Below, one piece after another: positions 11,378 to 21,171 of a stretch of DNA of 64,000 nt; position 1 is the stretch's first letter; each line of letters opens with the position of its first letter. A model generated the notes under the pieces. It did not search any database. It was not told the origin of the DNA and saw only the letters and a program-made list of their open reading frames with translations. The position numbers and the translations under genes are program-made. Where the stretch lies: the NCBI GenBank assembly GCA_032717465.1, contig CM064653.1, positions 35,318,603 through 35,382,602 on the forward strand, read 5' to 3'. The stretch is from Coenobita brevimanus. Taxonomy: Eukaryota > Arthropoda > Malacostraca > Decapoda > Coenobitidae.

Positions 11378-12574
11378 ACCCAAAGTTTACCCAAACTTTT
11401 TTTTATCAGCTATTCTAATATCTTGCTTACAACACTGGTTAGTTATGCTGGTTGGTAGTTGAGTGGATTTTGTCTATTCCCTTTCTTGAATAAGGGAACA
11501 AAGCTTGCGCTCTTCCAAATATCAGGTAGTTTACCTTGACCCAAAGATTCCTTGAATTTTAAAGATAATGGTCTACTTAACTCCTGGGCACATTCATGTA
11601 GCACCCAACATGAAATTTCTTCAGGACCATTTGCTTTTCCTTTGTCTATGTTACTTAACTCCTCCTGTATTTCTTTTTTTTTTATATTTGTATATCTGGT
11701 AATATGTGTGGGCATGCATGTACCAGATCATCTTTCTCAAAATTATTTTCTTCAGTAAAAACTGATTGGAAATTCTTATTTAGTGCTTCACAAATATCTT
11801 TCTCTTGTGTATAGATGATCCCCTCATCTGTAATTAATTGTATTTTATCTTTTACTTTGGTTTTGCTTCGGATGTAGCTGTAAAATAGCTTCTGCTGATC
11901 ACTACTTTTATTTATGATGTCTTCCTCAAACTGTCTTTGGGCTTCTCTCCTTATTCTTGTATAATCGTTTCTTGCCTTTGTATAGTTGTTATATGCTGTC
12001 TCACTATTGTGTCTTCTGTATCTATTCAACATTGTCTCTTTTTTCTTTTGATTTTTTTACATTCTTTATTAAACCATTTCTTTATTTGCTTCTTTGTGGT
12101 GTGGGATGTAATTTTGGACTCCTATTTCATAAGTTCACAGAATTTTTTATATATAACGTTTAAATCTTGTCCTCAAAGCTATCTATTTAAATCTTGTCCT
12201 CAAATCTATTTCTAAGAAGTATTTCTTTAGGTCATGGTAGTTTCCCTTTTTATAGTTTAGGCTCTTTTTGTAACTTTCATTACTGTTTACAGTGTCATAT
12301 GCAATCTTGAAGTTGCAATTTAGTACTGGATGGTCGCTTTTGCTGAATGGAGGGTGATATAATATATTGTCAATATCATTTTCTTGCCTAGTAAATATAA
12401 GATCTAGTACTGATGGTACATCAAGTCCTCTTTTTCTGGTGCTTTCCTTTACATGTTGCAATAGGAAAAACTCCTGCACGAGATCCAGGAGCTTTGGTCC
12501 CAACATCTTACCCGGCTTTTTATATCTAGTGTATTCCAATATATATTTGTATTGAAATCTCCAGTTAACCCGCC

Positions 12575-12925
12575 ACATCCCGTTGATGTACATATGTGCC
12601 TGAACGTATTGTCTCTGTGACTCCCATTGACGTTTATAAACGCGTTTGCAATTCCGAGGTCCATCATTTGCACATTTTAATTTCGCGTGTGATTTTTGGT
12701 ACGTATATGTGGGACACCTTCCTTTACCTGAGACCAGGTGGGGACAGTGCCTTACCTCCCACCTCCACATGCTGTTGTCTCGGCAACTCGCCTGTTACCA
12801 GTGACCTGGCCAGTAAAGACATGTTTAGCCATGGTACGAAATTCAAGGCGAGAGTGACTCCCCAGTCGATGACAGTGTGGAGGACAAAGTTTATGTGGCA
12901 TTAGAGGAACAGAAGTTATGAGCAG
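12575..12925. other. Unidentified segment interrupting the CR1-like endonuclease
   Basis: The endonuclease reading on minus stops just upstream of GDFNTNIYW and similarity resumes only around 13 kb. The intervening ~350 bases are visibly richer in G+C than the LINE around them, and I recognise no motif or clean terminal repeat. Probably another insertion. Confidence 0.4.
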
Positions 12926-13577
12926 GTAACATTGCCAAAAAAGGCGCAATATGTTGATGTGTTTGGTGAGTGAAACAAAGCTTATATCGCCTACATTACT
13001 GTGTGAAAATGAATATCCTCTCGTACTACATATAAATTCGTACCAGATAAATAAATATCTGCCTGTTCTGAGTGGTTTGGAATAGTTACCCCTTCCATAG
13101 AAAATGTGTTCTCTGGAGCTGGGCTTGATAGAACACAGTACTAGGTGAGGGTAGGGTCGTTCAGATTTCTTCTCCATTCTATGTAGTAATGCTCTTAAAC
13201 TCTGAATTGTACTCTCTGCCAGATCTTCATATTTTGCCTCTTTCCCATGTGTTTGATCTGTGTGGCATGTATAAATTTGCCACAAGTACTTTCACTTTAG
13301 ATGTATTAATCTCTACTGCAATCAGTTCTACTTGTGAGAATCTAGCTCTGTTTCTTTGACTGCAGATTTTTCATTGTTAATATTATAATTCTTCCTCCTT
13401 TTTTTAAGTTCCTATCTCTCCTCCATATGTTGTATTCCTCAAGGTTTAGTGTATCGTTTGATATCCTTGGTGTTGATTTTGTTTGTTAGGCAAATAATAT
13501 GTGGTTCATTTTCTTTGATCTACTGTAATCATTCGTCTCTAATAATTTAGATACCATTCCATCTACATTTGAATACA

Positions 13578-14565
13578 TCAACTAATCATCTTGTTCACAT
13601 ACTTGTCATGACTTGGGTCTGCTACCTTCCTCCTTTTTATTCCCTCCTCATTATGTATCACTTGCCTGCTTGCAATCCAATTACTTTGTAAAATAATGTA
13701 TTCTTCTCCTCCTCTGATCTCCTCTCGTTCTTTGTCTTTTCTTCCTCCCTTGTATCTTTTAGTAATTCCAGTTCCTCTTGAGTTAGGCATCTTTTTATCC
13801 ATACATTTTTGAATTTCTCTTTTTTCCATAAGTTTCTTTGCATTTTTTAGTATCTCCTCCACAGTGCTGACACTGTGGAAGGTTACTTCCAGGGGCCATG
13901 ATTTATTTATCTCATATTTCCCTAGCCTTTTGTGTTCCTTTATGTCTTTATTACAGATTTCCTCTGATACTTCTTTCAATATGCTAATTACATTTGCCAT
14001 CTCCTTTTTGTCTCTCGAGATCTTGTTTTTTATTTCTCCCTCTCAATACCAGTGATTACTATAGATTTGTTCATATCTGCTGAATCTTTGACCAGTTTGG
14101 GATTGTTTTGGATTATTCTTTTCAATTACCTTTTAATGCTTTTTTCTTCAACTTATGTTTCTTAGTCTTTCTTTAATTTCAGCATTTCAACATACAGTAT
14201 GTAGTTTCCACATCATTCTTGTAGCTTTGCATCACTTCATTCACCTGGGTTATCTTCTCCTCAATATCACTGCCTTGATCTATCAGGTTGTTTACTTGCC
14301 TAATTGTCTCAGTATCATTTCTGAACTCTTCCATGATACTCTCGTGGTTGACAACTGTATCTGCCATTTTACTCATCTTCCTTCTAAGTGAACCCACCTC
14401 AACTGTCAGCTTATCTATTGTTGTGTCCCTCTTGTTGACTTCCTTTACAAATTTTTCATTTTCCTCCTTCTGCATGTGCAATTGCTTCTTAACTTCATCC
14501 ATTTCACTCTGAAATGCCTTCTCCAATCTGTATACCCATTCTAACAGCTTATTGTACGTCTCCAT
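13578..14565 (-). pseudogene. CR1-like LINE ORF1 (coiled-coil plus RRM-like part), broken
   Basis: Two minus-strand blocks. The 5' block (14179-14565, 128 codons) is heptad-rich and Lys/Glu-rich (LEKAFQSEMDEVKKQLHMQ...), consistent with a coiled coil. The 3' block (13578-14000, 140 codons) has HKRLGKYEINKSWPLEVTF followed by VEEILKNAKKL, the pattern of the RNA-binding part of LINE ORF1 proteins, then a Lys/Arg-rich tail. The two are in different frames about 180 bases apart. In active LINEs this protein packages the RNA. It lies just upstream of the ORF2 endonuclease on the same strand. Confidence 0.65.
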
Positions 14566-14650
14566 TTCAACCGGTTTCTGGTAGAAATCAACATCCTGCT
14601 TTATATCTTTATCCCATTTCTTTTGCTCCTTCTAAATTTGCTTTACTAAA

Positions 14651-14949
14651 GTAGGTGGACATCTTGTCGTACTGAGAGCAAAGGTTCTACTTACATTCCC
14701 TGGTGCACAGACTAAACACAATCAGCAGATGAGCTTGCTGGGCACATTCATGCACTACGTTGTTTTACTCTGTTATTTGAACAACACTGTTATTTAAAAC
14801 TTCCTCTTTTATATTAGGACACCATTTAGTTTAACCTGGTGCAGAGCTTGACTCATATAAAGATACCAATTTAGGTATGGCCAGCTGTTGGCCAGGCTGG
14901 CGAAGCATGGAGCGATGTGTCGTACGTCCTGCCTACACGGCGTCTCTCA
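14651..14949. other. No gene seen; possible 5' UTR of the CR1-like LINE
   Basis: Non-coding AT-rich sequence between the ORF1 remnant and the compound microsatellite. Nothing further recognised. Confidence 0.35.
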
Positions 14950-14973
14950 TGTGTGTGTGTGTGTGTGTGTCCG

Positions 14974-15030
<57 letters not shown>
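14950..15030. repeat. (TG)n(TA)n compound microsatellite
   Basis: TG repeat at 14950-14970, then TA at about 14978-15030, merging into the (CTAT)n tail of the RTE-A copy. A second (TA)n lies at that copy's other end. Confidence 0.95.
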
Positions 15031-15032
<2 letters not shown>

Positions 15033-15061
15033 ATCTATCTATCTATCTATTGCCAGACGCC

Positions 15062-17104
15062 TCAATCCCGTTTGGGGTGGCCACAAACAAATCGCCTCCA
15101 AGTCGCCCTGTCCCCCGCCATTTCACTGCCCTGCTCCCAACTCACACCCCCCTCTCTCATATACCTCTCCACCCCATCCCTGCATCTCATCCTCGGCCTC
15201 CCCCTCCCTCTTCCCCCCTCCACCTCACTCACATACACTCTCTTCGTCAGTCTTTCACCCTCCATCCTCCCCACATGGCCAAACCACCTCAGTGTGTTTC
15301 TCATAACGCTTCCTATCACATCCACATCCACACCACAACGCTCCTTTATATCTTCATTCGTCAGCCTGTCTCTCCACGTGACTCCACAGGCTCCTCTTAA
15401 ATAACTCATTTCCACTGCTCTCACTCTTGACTTGTGTCCTTCCAACAATGTCCAAGCTTCACTTCCATAGGTTAGAGTTGGTATCACAATACTGTCATGT
15501 AGTAACTTTTTCACTTCCATGCTCACTTCCCTGTTTCTTATCATTGCTTTCAAAGAACCAGCAACCTTTCTTCCCTGCTGTACCCTTTCAAGCACTTCAC
15601 CCTCCAAACCTCCATCCTTACTCATCACACTACCCAAGTACTTAAACGTACTCACATTTTCCAATTCCTCACCATCCAACCTCGCTGTACATTCACTAAC
15701 TTCACCTCTCTCAAAGACCATCACTTTACTCTTCCTTACATTCACCTTTAGATTCCGTTTCTTACACAATCTCCCAAACTCATCCACCAAGCCTTGCAGC
15801 TCCCCTTCGTCTTCACTCAACAACACAGTATCATCTGCAAACAACAGTACAGGGAGTTTCCAAACACTATCCTCTCTCACCAGGGCCACTCCAACATCCA
15901 CTACCCTACCTTGTACCTCTTTTATTACCCCATCCATGTACAGATTGAACAACCATGGAGACATGACACATCCCTGTTTCAAACCAACTTTCAAAGAGAA
16001 AAATTCACTTAGTTCACCATCCACACGCACTGCAGCCTTCGCACCATCGTACATACTCTTCACAGCATTCAACAACTTCCCATCTACTCCATATATTCTT
16101 AACACTTTCCACAATCCTTGTCTATCCACCCTGTCATATGCTTTCTCCAAATCCATGAAAGCCACATACAACTTCTTTCCCTTCTCTAGAAACTTTTCCA
16201 CTAAAGATCTAAGAATGAATATCTGATCTACACAACCTCTTCCCTTCCTAAAGCCTCCCTGTTCTTCTCCAACTAATTTCTCTGTTCTTTCTCTAACTCT
16301 GTCTATAAGTATCCTGCCATACACTTTTCCTATTATACTAAGAAGACAAATGCCCCTATGATTACCACACACTTCTTTTTCCCCTTTTTCTTCGTACAAG
16401 GGAATAATTATACCTGACTTCCAATCCTCCGGGACTCTACCTTCCTCCCAGGCCAATCTGCACATCTTCCACATCCATTCTACTACTATCTCTCCCCCAT
16501 GCTTCAGCATTTCACCACACACTCCATCAATTCCTGGGGCTTTCCCCGATTTAACTTTCTTCATTGCTTCCACAACTTCTATCCTATTGATTTCTTCCTG
16601 TCTTCTCACCTCCCTCCTTCTCCCAGCCATTCCCCAGCCACTTATACTCGCATTACTTCCATCCTCTACATTCAACAATTCCTTAAAGTGTTCTCTCCAT
16701 CTGTTCACTTTTTCTCCCTCCTCCACTAGTAATCTACCATTTTTATCTTTCACTCCCCTGCTTACTTCACTTCCACCCTGTCTTACTCTTTTCACTTCTC
16801 TCCAGAACATTTTCTTACAGTCCCTCCACTTTACACTCAAATTCCTTCCAAATTCCTCATCCACTCTCTTCTTACTCTCTCTTACTAATCTTTTCACCTC
16901 TCTCTTTCTTTCCACATATAACTCTGTCTTCCGCCTCTCAACTTCTTCCACGCCCCTATTTCTCATCCATTCATTGTATGCTTTCTTCTTTTGTGCCACA
17001 GCCTGTTTCACCTCTTCAGTCCACCACGCTGTTCCTTGCACCCCCATTCGTCTTCTCTTCCTTCCACACACCACATCACATGCTGCAGATATTTCTTCTG
17101 TAAA
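15062..17104 (-). CDS. RTE-A reverse transcriptase, open in one frame
   Basis: About 680 codons stay open. Order: basic linker (VERKREVKRLVRESKKRVDEEFG); [96 protein letters not shown]; catalytic FADDTVLLSEDE; VNVRKSKVMVF; FKYLGSVMSKDGG; then a C-terminal domain with YGSEAWTLLEGHKSR and LRWFGHVGRM. The product would copy LINE RNA at the nicked target. All RT motifs look intact. The frame formally extends to 17269, but the upstream 43 residues are out of frame with the family because of the micro-insertion. No endonuclease remains, so the copy cannot be autonomous. Confidence 0.9.
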   Translation of the reverse strand, partial: FTEEISAACDVVCGRKRRRMGVQGTAWWTEEVKQAVAQKKKAYNEWMRNRGVEEVERRKTELYVERKREVKRLVRESKKRVDEEFGRNLSVKWRDCKKMFWREVKRVRQGGSEVSRGVKDKNGRLLVEEGEKVNRWREHFKELLNVEDGSNASISGWGMAGRRREVRRQEEINRIEVVEAMKKVKSGKAPGIDGVCGEMLKHGGEIVVEWMWKMCRLAWEEGRVPEDWKSGIIIPLYEEKGEKEVCGNHRGICLLSIIGKVYGRILIDRVRERTEKLVGEEQGGFRKGRGCVDQIFILRSLVEKFLEKGKKLYVAFMDLEKAYDRVDRQGLWKVLRIYGVDGKLLNAVKSMYDGAKAAVRVDGELSEFFSLKVGLKQGCVMSPWLFNLYMDGVIKEVQGRVVDVGVALVREDSVWKLPVLLFADDTVLLSEDEGELQGLVDEFGRLCKKRNLKVNVRKSKVMVFERGEVSECTARLDGEELENVSTFKYLGSVMSKDGGLEGEVLERVQQGRKVAGSLKAMIRNREVSMEVKKLLHDSIVIPTLTYGSEAWTLLEGHKSRVRAVEMSYLRGACGVTWRDRLTNEDIKERCGVDVDVIGSVMRNTLRWFGHVGRMEGERLTKRVYVSEVEGGRGRGRPRMRCRDGVERYMREGGVSWEQGSEMAGDRATWRRFVCGHPKRD

Positions 17105-17147
17105 TATGCGTGGCGTCTGGCAATGAATGAATGAATGAATGAAATAT
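17102..17147 (+). mobile_element. 34-bp tail-only micro-insertion with AAATAT duplication
   Basis: AAATAT occurs at 17102-17107 and 17142-17147. Between them on plus is GCGTGGCGTCTGGCAAT followed by (GAAT)n: the last bases of RTE-A/SINE-T plus a tetranucleotide tail. The RTE-A copy at 56.3 kb shows the uninterrupted site (one ATATTT). Insert plus duplication is 40 bases, which shifts the host LINE's frame. Confidence 0.85.
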
Positions 17148-17299
17148 CTTACACACACCTTCCACGTCTCCCATCTGCTCCAATTCATATTTGCCCAATC
17201 GTTCCTCCACTTCTCTCTTATACTCTGCCTTTTTCTCATCCTCTTGTAACCTTTCCACTCTCCTTGCAACTACTCCTTCCTCTCGTCTTTCCCCTCTTC

Positions 17300-17300
<1 letters not shown>

Positions 17301-17326
<26 letters not shown>
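17301..17326. repeat. (TA)n microsatellite
   Basis: TA tract between the truncated 5' end of RTE-A and the first base of the retrotransposon LTR. Confidence 0.95.
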
Positions 17327-17330
<4 letters not shown>

Positions 17331-18105
17331 ACGGAACAGAGAAAGATAACGTACACTTTAAGTGAGAATACTAAGAGTCACTACTGTCCCGTAAAGTTCC
17401 AGGTTCAAAACAAAAGAGTTAGGTAAAATTACAAGTTAAAGTTTAATGCTCAAACTAACAACAAAACATTCAGGACTCATAAGGATAATGTAATGGCAAA
17501 TAAACAGGTTAAATATATGGTTAACTGCAATAGCCTCTATTAACACGAAATTAGCAAGAGTAAATTTATCTAAGTCAGCCCTGATAAAATGAGATACCAG
17601 ATAATACTCAGTGAATGCCAGATAAATTATTACAGATACAAACTATTATCAAAAATGATATAAAACCCTACATTAATCACAAAGACCTCACTAGGCCTAA
17701 GAATCAACCTTATGCTACACAGTACAAGAAAAAATGCAATAACACTTATACTCAAATTACACACAGCTGCTAGATGTTTGGAGATTTCCTGAGCACTCAA
17801 TAATAACGGTACAGGGGAGGACAGAGATGTGAACAAAATGAGGAGCAGATCTAAGTGGCAATGATGCAGAGACTGAGCTCATTATATAGGGGCCAGCAGA
17901 GCTTGATACAACTTGTAAGAAGGACGCGCAAATGAAGCCATGGGGACAAAAAGCTGAAAATCCCGCTCTGAATAACAGAGAGAACGACTTACTCTACTAT
18001 AACGGTAGAAGGGGGGGACTGAGGCAGAACACGCTCGTGATCAAACATGCAGCAACTGTGCGTTAAAATTACACAAAGGATGATGAAATCATAGGGTATG
18101 TAACA
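17327..18105 (-). repeat. 3' LTR, 779 bp, TGTTAC...GTAACA
   Basis: On both strands the ends read TGTTAC and GTAACA, a 6-bp inverted repeat with the TG...CA rule. A TATA-like CCTATATAAT lies at about 17881-17890 on minus. The inner edge is next to the purine-rich TTTGTGGGGAGG. The outer edge abuts (TA)n, so the target duplication cannot be read. Confidence 0.85.
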
Positions 18106-18120
18106 CCTCCCCACAAAGAA
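18106..18120 (-). promoter_or_regulatory. Polypurine tract
   Basis: The minus strand reads TTTGTGGGGAGG directly before the LTR's TGTTAC, the expected site of plus-strand DNA priming. Confidence 0.7.
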
Positions 18121-18149
18121 AAAAGAAATTTACAAAGGAAATTTCTTAT

Positions 18150-19785
18150 TACTCTAAAACAATCTGTATATGGCATTACAGAACATGCTAAAGTCTTTCC
18201 TAGTGTTACAAAACATGAGATCTCCCTAGCACGTTCAGTCATAGGTACTTGCCAGTATCCCTTTAACAAATCAGACTTACTTATGTACCTAGCCTTTCCG
18301 ATCTTGTCTATGCAATCTTCCACACGAGGGAGAGGGTAAGTGTCTGTTTTAGTTATCTGATTAACACGTCTGTAGTCGATGCAAAGCCTCTGTGACCCAC
18401 CTGGCTTAGGGACTAGAGTGACAGGAGAACTCCACTCGCTCTGACAGGGCTCAATCATCTTGTGGTCCAACAGGTAGCCAAGCTCCTTCTCGATGAGAGG
18501 AACTTTCACTGGGTTCACACGGTAAGGAGGCAGTTTAATTGGTTTTGCGTCTCCAACATCGACATCATGCATCAACACAGTGGTTCTTCCTGGAGTGGCA
18601 CGGAACACTTGCAGGTACTCCTGCAGTAATGCCGAAAACTCCTGCCTTTCCTTGGGAGGTAGATGAGAAAGCTTAGTCTGGAGATCATTCATGATATCAG
18701 GATTCTTCCCCAAACTATCACTCAGGCTCATACTGCATGGGAGAGCTTCACTTGCAGACTCGGGTGGAACAGCTACAGTGCAGACTGGATTATTTTCGTC
18801 CCGCCTGTGATATAACTTTAGCATGTTGATGTGACATAGTTGCTTGCTCTTTCTACGATCTGGTGTGGCGATGACATAGCTGACATCACTGAGTTTCTTC
18901 TCCACGAAATAAGGGCCACTAAACTTGGCTTGAAGAGGTTGCCCATGAACTGGTAGCAGAATCAAAACCTGATCTCCTGGCTGAAAGTGGCGTAACCTGG
19001 ACTTCTTATCATACCAAGTCTTCATCTTCTCCTGAGCAGCTCCTAAATTCTCTCTCGCCAGCTGTAAAGCAGTGGACAGCCGTTCTTTGAACTTCATCAC
19101 ATACTCCAGCAGGTTGACGTCATCTTCCTCCGACAGCCAGCATTCCTTGAGTAACTTAAGGGGTCCTCTTACTTCATGGCCAAACAGTAGTTCAAAAGGT
19201 GAGAAGCCCAGTGATTCATTTGGAGATTCTCTTGCAGCAAACACAACGAATGGAAGACCTTTATCCCAGTCTTTCTGACGTTCCAAACAGTATTTCTTGA
19301 GCATCGATTTGAGTGTTTGATGATATCTCTCCAACGCTCCTTAGGTCTGGGGATGGTAAGCTGAAGACGTGATCTGGGTGATGCCCAACTCTTTCAGAGA
19401 CTGCTTGAAAACATTTGACATGAAATTACTTCCCCGGTCGGACTGTACCTCCTTGGGCAGACCAAACTTTGTGAAGAACCCTAGCATTTCCTTAACCACA
19501 TTCTTTGCTGAGATGTTTCTAAGTGGAATGGCTTCAGGATACCGAGTAGCCATATCAATCATGGTCAACACATAAGAAAATCCCGAAGAAGTCTTAGGAA
19601 GAGGGCCCACAATATCCACCAACACACGGGTGAAAGGCGCCTCAAAAGGGGGAATGGGAACTAGAGGTGCAACCTTTTCGGTCTGATTACACTTCCCCAC
19701 AACTTGACAGGTGTGACAAGACTTACAATACCAGGAAACATCCCTGAAGATACCTGGCCAGTAGAAGTGTTTCAAAATGCGTGCC

Positions 19786-19787
<2 letters not shown>
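18150..19787 (-). pseudogene. Integrase-RT polyprotein fragment, one nonsense codon
   Basis: Residues from 19787 on minus: end of the H2C2 zinc finger (KHFYWPG...CKSCHTC; first His lost); integrase core with Asp in LVDIVGPLP (about residue 58), Asp in VQSDRGSNF (about 118) and Glu in ALERYHQTL; C-terminal integrase with LLFGHEVRGPL, WYDKKSR and PGDQVLILLP; then a spacer (HINMLKLYHRRDE... to LPPKERQEFSALLQEYLQVF) and RT N-half (MIEPCQSEWSSPVTLVPKPGG, LCIDYRRVNQI, DLLKGYWQVPMTERAREISCFVT). One in-frame TAA at 19341-19343 replaces an expected Gln codon in the HPQTQGALERY region. The frame otherwise stays open to 18069, although the last ~35 residues are no longer RT. The Met-like start after the stop is a TTG and not an initiator. 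Confidence 0.85.
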
Positions 19788-19844
<57 letters not shown>

Positions 19845-19858
19845 ATTTATGTGTATAC

Positions 19859-19942
<84 letters not shown>
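19788..19942. repeat. (TA)n/(TG)n mosaic microsatellite
   Basis: The TA-TG-GTATTTAT block is itself duplicated (19.79-19.86 and 19.86-19.94 kb). It marks the truncation point of the Ty3/gypsy element. Confidence 0.95.
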
Positions 19943-19944
<2 letters not shown>

Positions 19945-20044
19945 CAGGGAATTTGTGTAACCAGTGATTATATGAAATCCCTGGGGATACTGTGAAATGA
20001 GTTTAATTTATGATGAGTTAATTAAAGTTAGGTAAATTTAAGCT

Positions 20045-20125
20045 GCAGTTAGATTAGGCTGATATATTCTAGGTTAAGTTTAGGTTAGGTTAGTAAGTCT
20101 AGGTTAGGTTAGGTTTATTTGTATG
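20045..20125 (+). repeat. Short degenerate TTAGG-type repeat
   Basis: Includes TTTAGGTTAGGTTAG and CTAGGTTAGGTTAGGTTT. TTAGG is the arthropod telomere unit. Only about four perfect units are present, so this may be chance enrichment or an interstitial remnant. Confidence 0.5.
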
Positions 20126-21171
20126 TCTATGTATCTGTCTATTGCCAGACGCCTTAATCCCATATGGGGTGGCCACAAACAAATTGCCTCCACATCACCC
20201 TGTCCCCAACCATTTCACTGCCCTGCTCCCAACTCACTCCCCCCTCTCTAATATACCTCCACTCCATCCCTCCATCTCATCCTTGGCCTCCCCCTCCCTC
20301 TCCTCCCCTCCACCTCACTCACATACACTCTCCTCATTAGCCTCTCACTCTCCATCCTCTCCATATGACCAAACCACCTCAATGTATTTCTCCTAATGCT
20401 TTCTGTCACATCCACATCCACACCACAACGCACCTTCACTTCCTCATTTAGCAATCTGTCGCTCCACGTAACTCCACACGCTCCTCTCAAATAACTCATT
20501 GCCATTGCTCTCAGTCATGACTTGTGTTCTTCCAACAAGGTCTGAGCTTCACCTTCATACGTTAGAGTTGGTATCACAATACTGTCAGGCAGCGACTTTT
20601 TTATTTCCATGTTCACTTCCCTGTTCCTTATCACTGCTTTCAAAGAAGCAGCAGCCTTTCTTCCCTGTTGTACACTTTCAAACATGTCACCCTCTAAACT
20701 TCCTTCCTTACTTGTCACATTACCCAAGTACATAAATGCATTCACATTTTCCATTTCCTCATCATCTAGCCTCACTGCACATTCAGTGACTTCATTTCTC
20801 TTGAAAACCATAACTTTACTCTTCCCTGCATTCCCCTTTAGACCCGTGTCTTATACACTCTCCCAAATTCATTCACTGAGCTTTGCGGTTCCCCTTCATC
20901 TTCACTTAACAATACAGTATCGTCTGCAAACAACAGTACAGGGAGTTTTCAAACACTGCCCTCTCTCATTAGGGTTGCTTCAACATCCACAGCCCTATGA
21001 TGTATCTCTTTTACAAGCCCATCCATATACAGATTGAACGACCATGGAGACATGACATATCCCTGTTTCAGTCCAACCTTCAAATAGAGAAGTTCACTCA
21101 GCTCACCATCCACATGCACTGCAGCCATAGCACCCTCATACATACTCTTCATGGCATTCAACAACTTCCCA
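20126..21171 (-). mobile_element. RTE-A-like LINE 3' portion, degenerate
   Basis: Minus-strand pieces: LKVGLKQGYVMSPWSFNLYMDG (20949-21227), FMYLGNVTSKEGSLEGD (20515-20811), LRGACGVTWSDRLLNEEV and LRWFGHMERM (20248-20505), then the ATTGCCAGACGCC tail. Several frameshifts. It is cut at 21171 by the poly(A) end of the next LINE. Confidence 0.85.

Larger units (their letters stand above)
10218..14650 (-). mobile_element. CR1-like LINE with ORF1 and ORF2, old, interrupted
   Basis: Read on minus from about 14650 down to 10218, where RTE-A2 cuts it off. ORF2 pieces are: endonuclease N-part DGMVSKLLE...NIWRRDR (about 13.3-13.55 kb); GDFNTNIYW (about 12.55 kb); SDHPVLNCNF (about 12.3 kb); a linker with RREAQRQFEEDI (11682-12032); RT fingers QGKLPDIWKSASFVPLFKKG (11443-11715); ITERQFGFRKGKSCVTNLL and DFKKAFDRVPHQRLLWKL (10724-10924); and a C-part with NVDKCHVIKFGKNGK and EKEKDLGVTVNN (10218-10467). 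Many frameshifts make it non-functional. An RTE-A 3' fragment splits it at 10938-11377 and a foreign segment splits the endonuclease at about 12575-12925. Clade within the CR1/L2/Rex1 group is not resolved. Confidence 0.8.
15031..17300 (-). mobile_element. RTE-A LINE, near-intact RT half, 5'-truncated
   Basis: Read on minus, the element runs from a point inside the RERREEGVV segment downstream of the endonuclease to the CGHPKRD stop at 15062 and the (ATAG)n tail. It is flanked on both sides by (TA)n (to 15030 and from 17301), so it may have inserted into a TA tract. The reading frame is open for about 2 kb. The only break is a 34-bp insertion at 17108-17141. Protein identity to the copy at 55705-58414 is very high by eye, implying recent activity. 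Confidence 0.93.
17327..19787 (-). mobile_element. Ty3/gypsy-type retrotransposon with integrase before RT (Gmr1-like), 5'-truncated
   Basis: Read on minus: integrase, spacer, N-terminal RT half, polypurine tract, complete 3' LTR. Canonical Ty3/gypsy pol has RT-RNase H before integrase. Integrase followed by RT is the order of copia elements and of the Gmr1 group of Ty3/gypsy elements. The RT residues here (DYRRVNQITKTDTYPLPR, SDLLKGYWQVPMT) are Ty3/gypsy-like, so Gmr1-like fits best. The element is cut at its 5' end by (TA)n at 19788, which removes gag, protease and the integrase zinc-finger start. RT motif YxDD and RNase H are missing between about 18.15 and 18.23 kb. Confidence 0.8.

Noticed and set aside
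17141..17269. N-terminal 43 residues of the 735-codon frame in the 15-17 kb RTE-A
   Set aside because: They are out of frame with the family; the real upstream frame (MERLQEDEKKAEYKREVEERL region, 17076-17258) was shifted by the 34-bp insertion.
18069..19334. Start codon for the RT-containing frame of the Ty3/gypsy element
   Set aside because: The apparent Met is a TTG directly after a nonsense codon in the middle of the integrase; the frame is a continuation, not a gene start.
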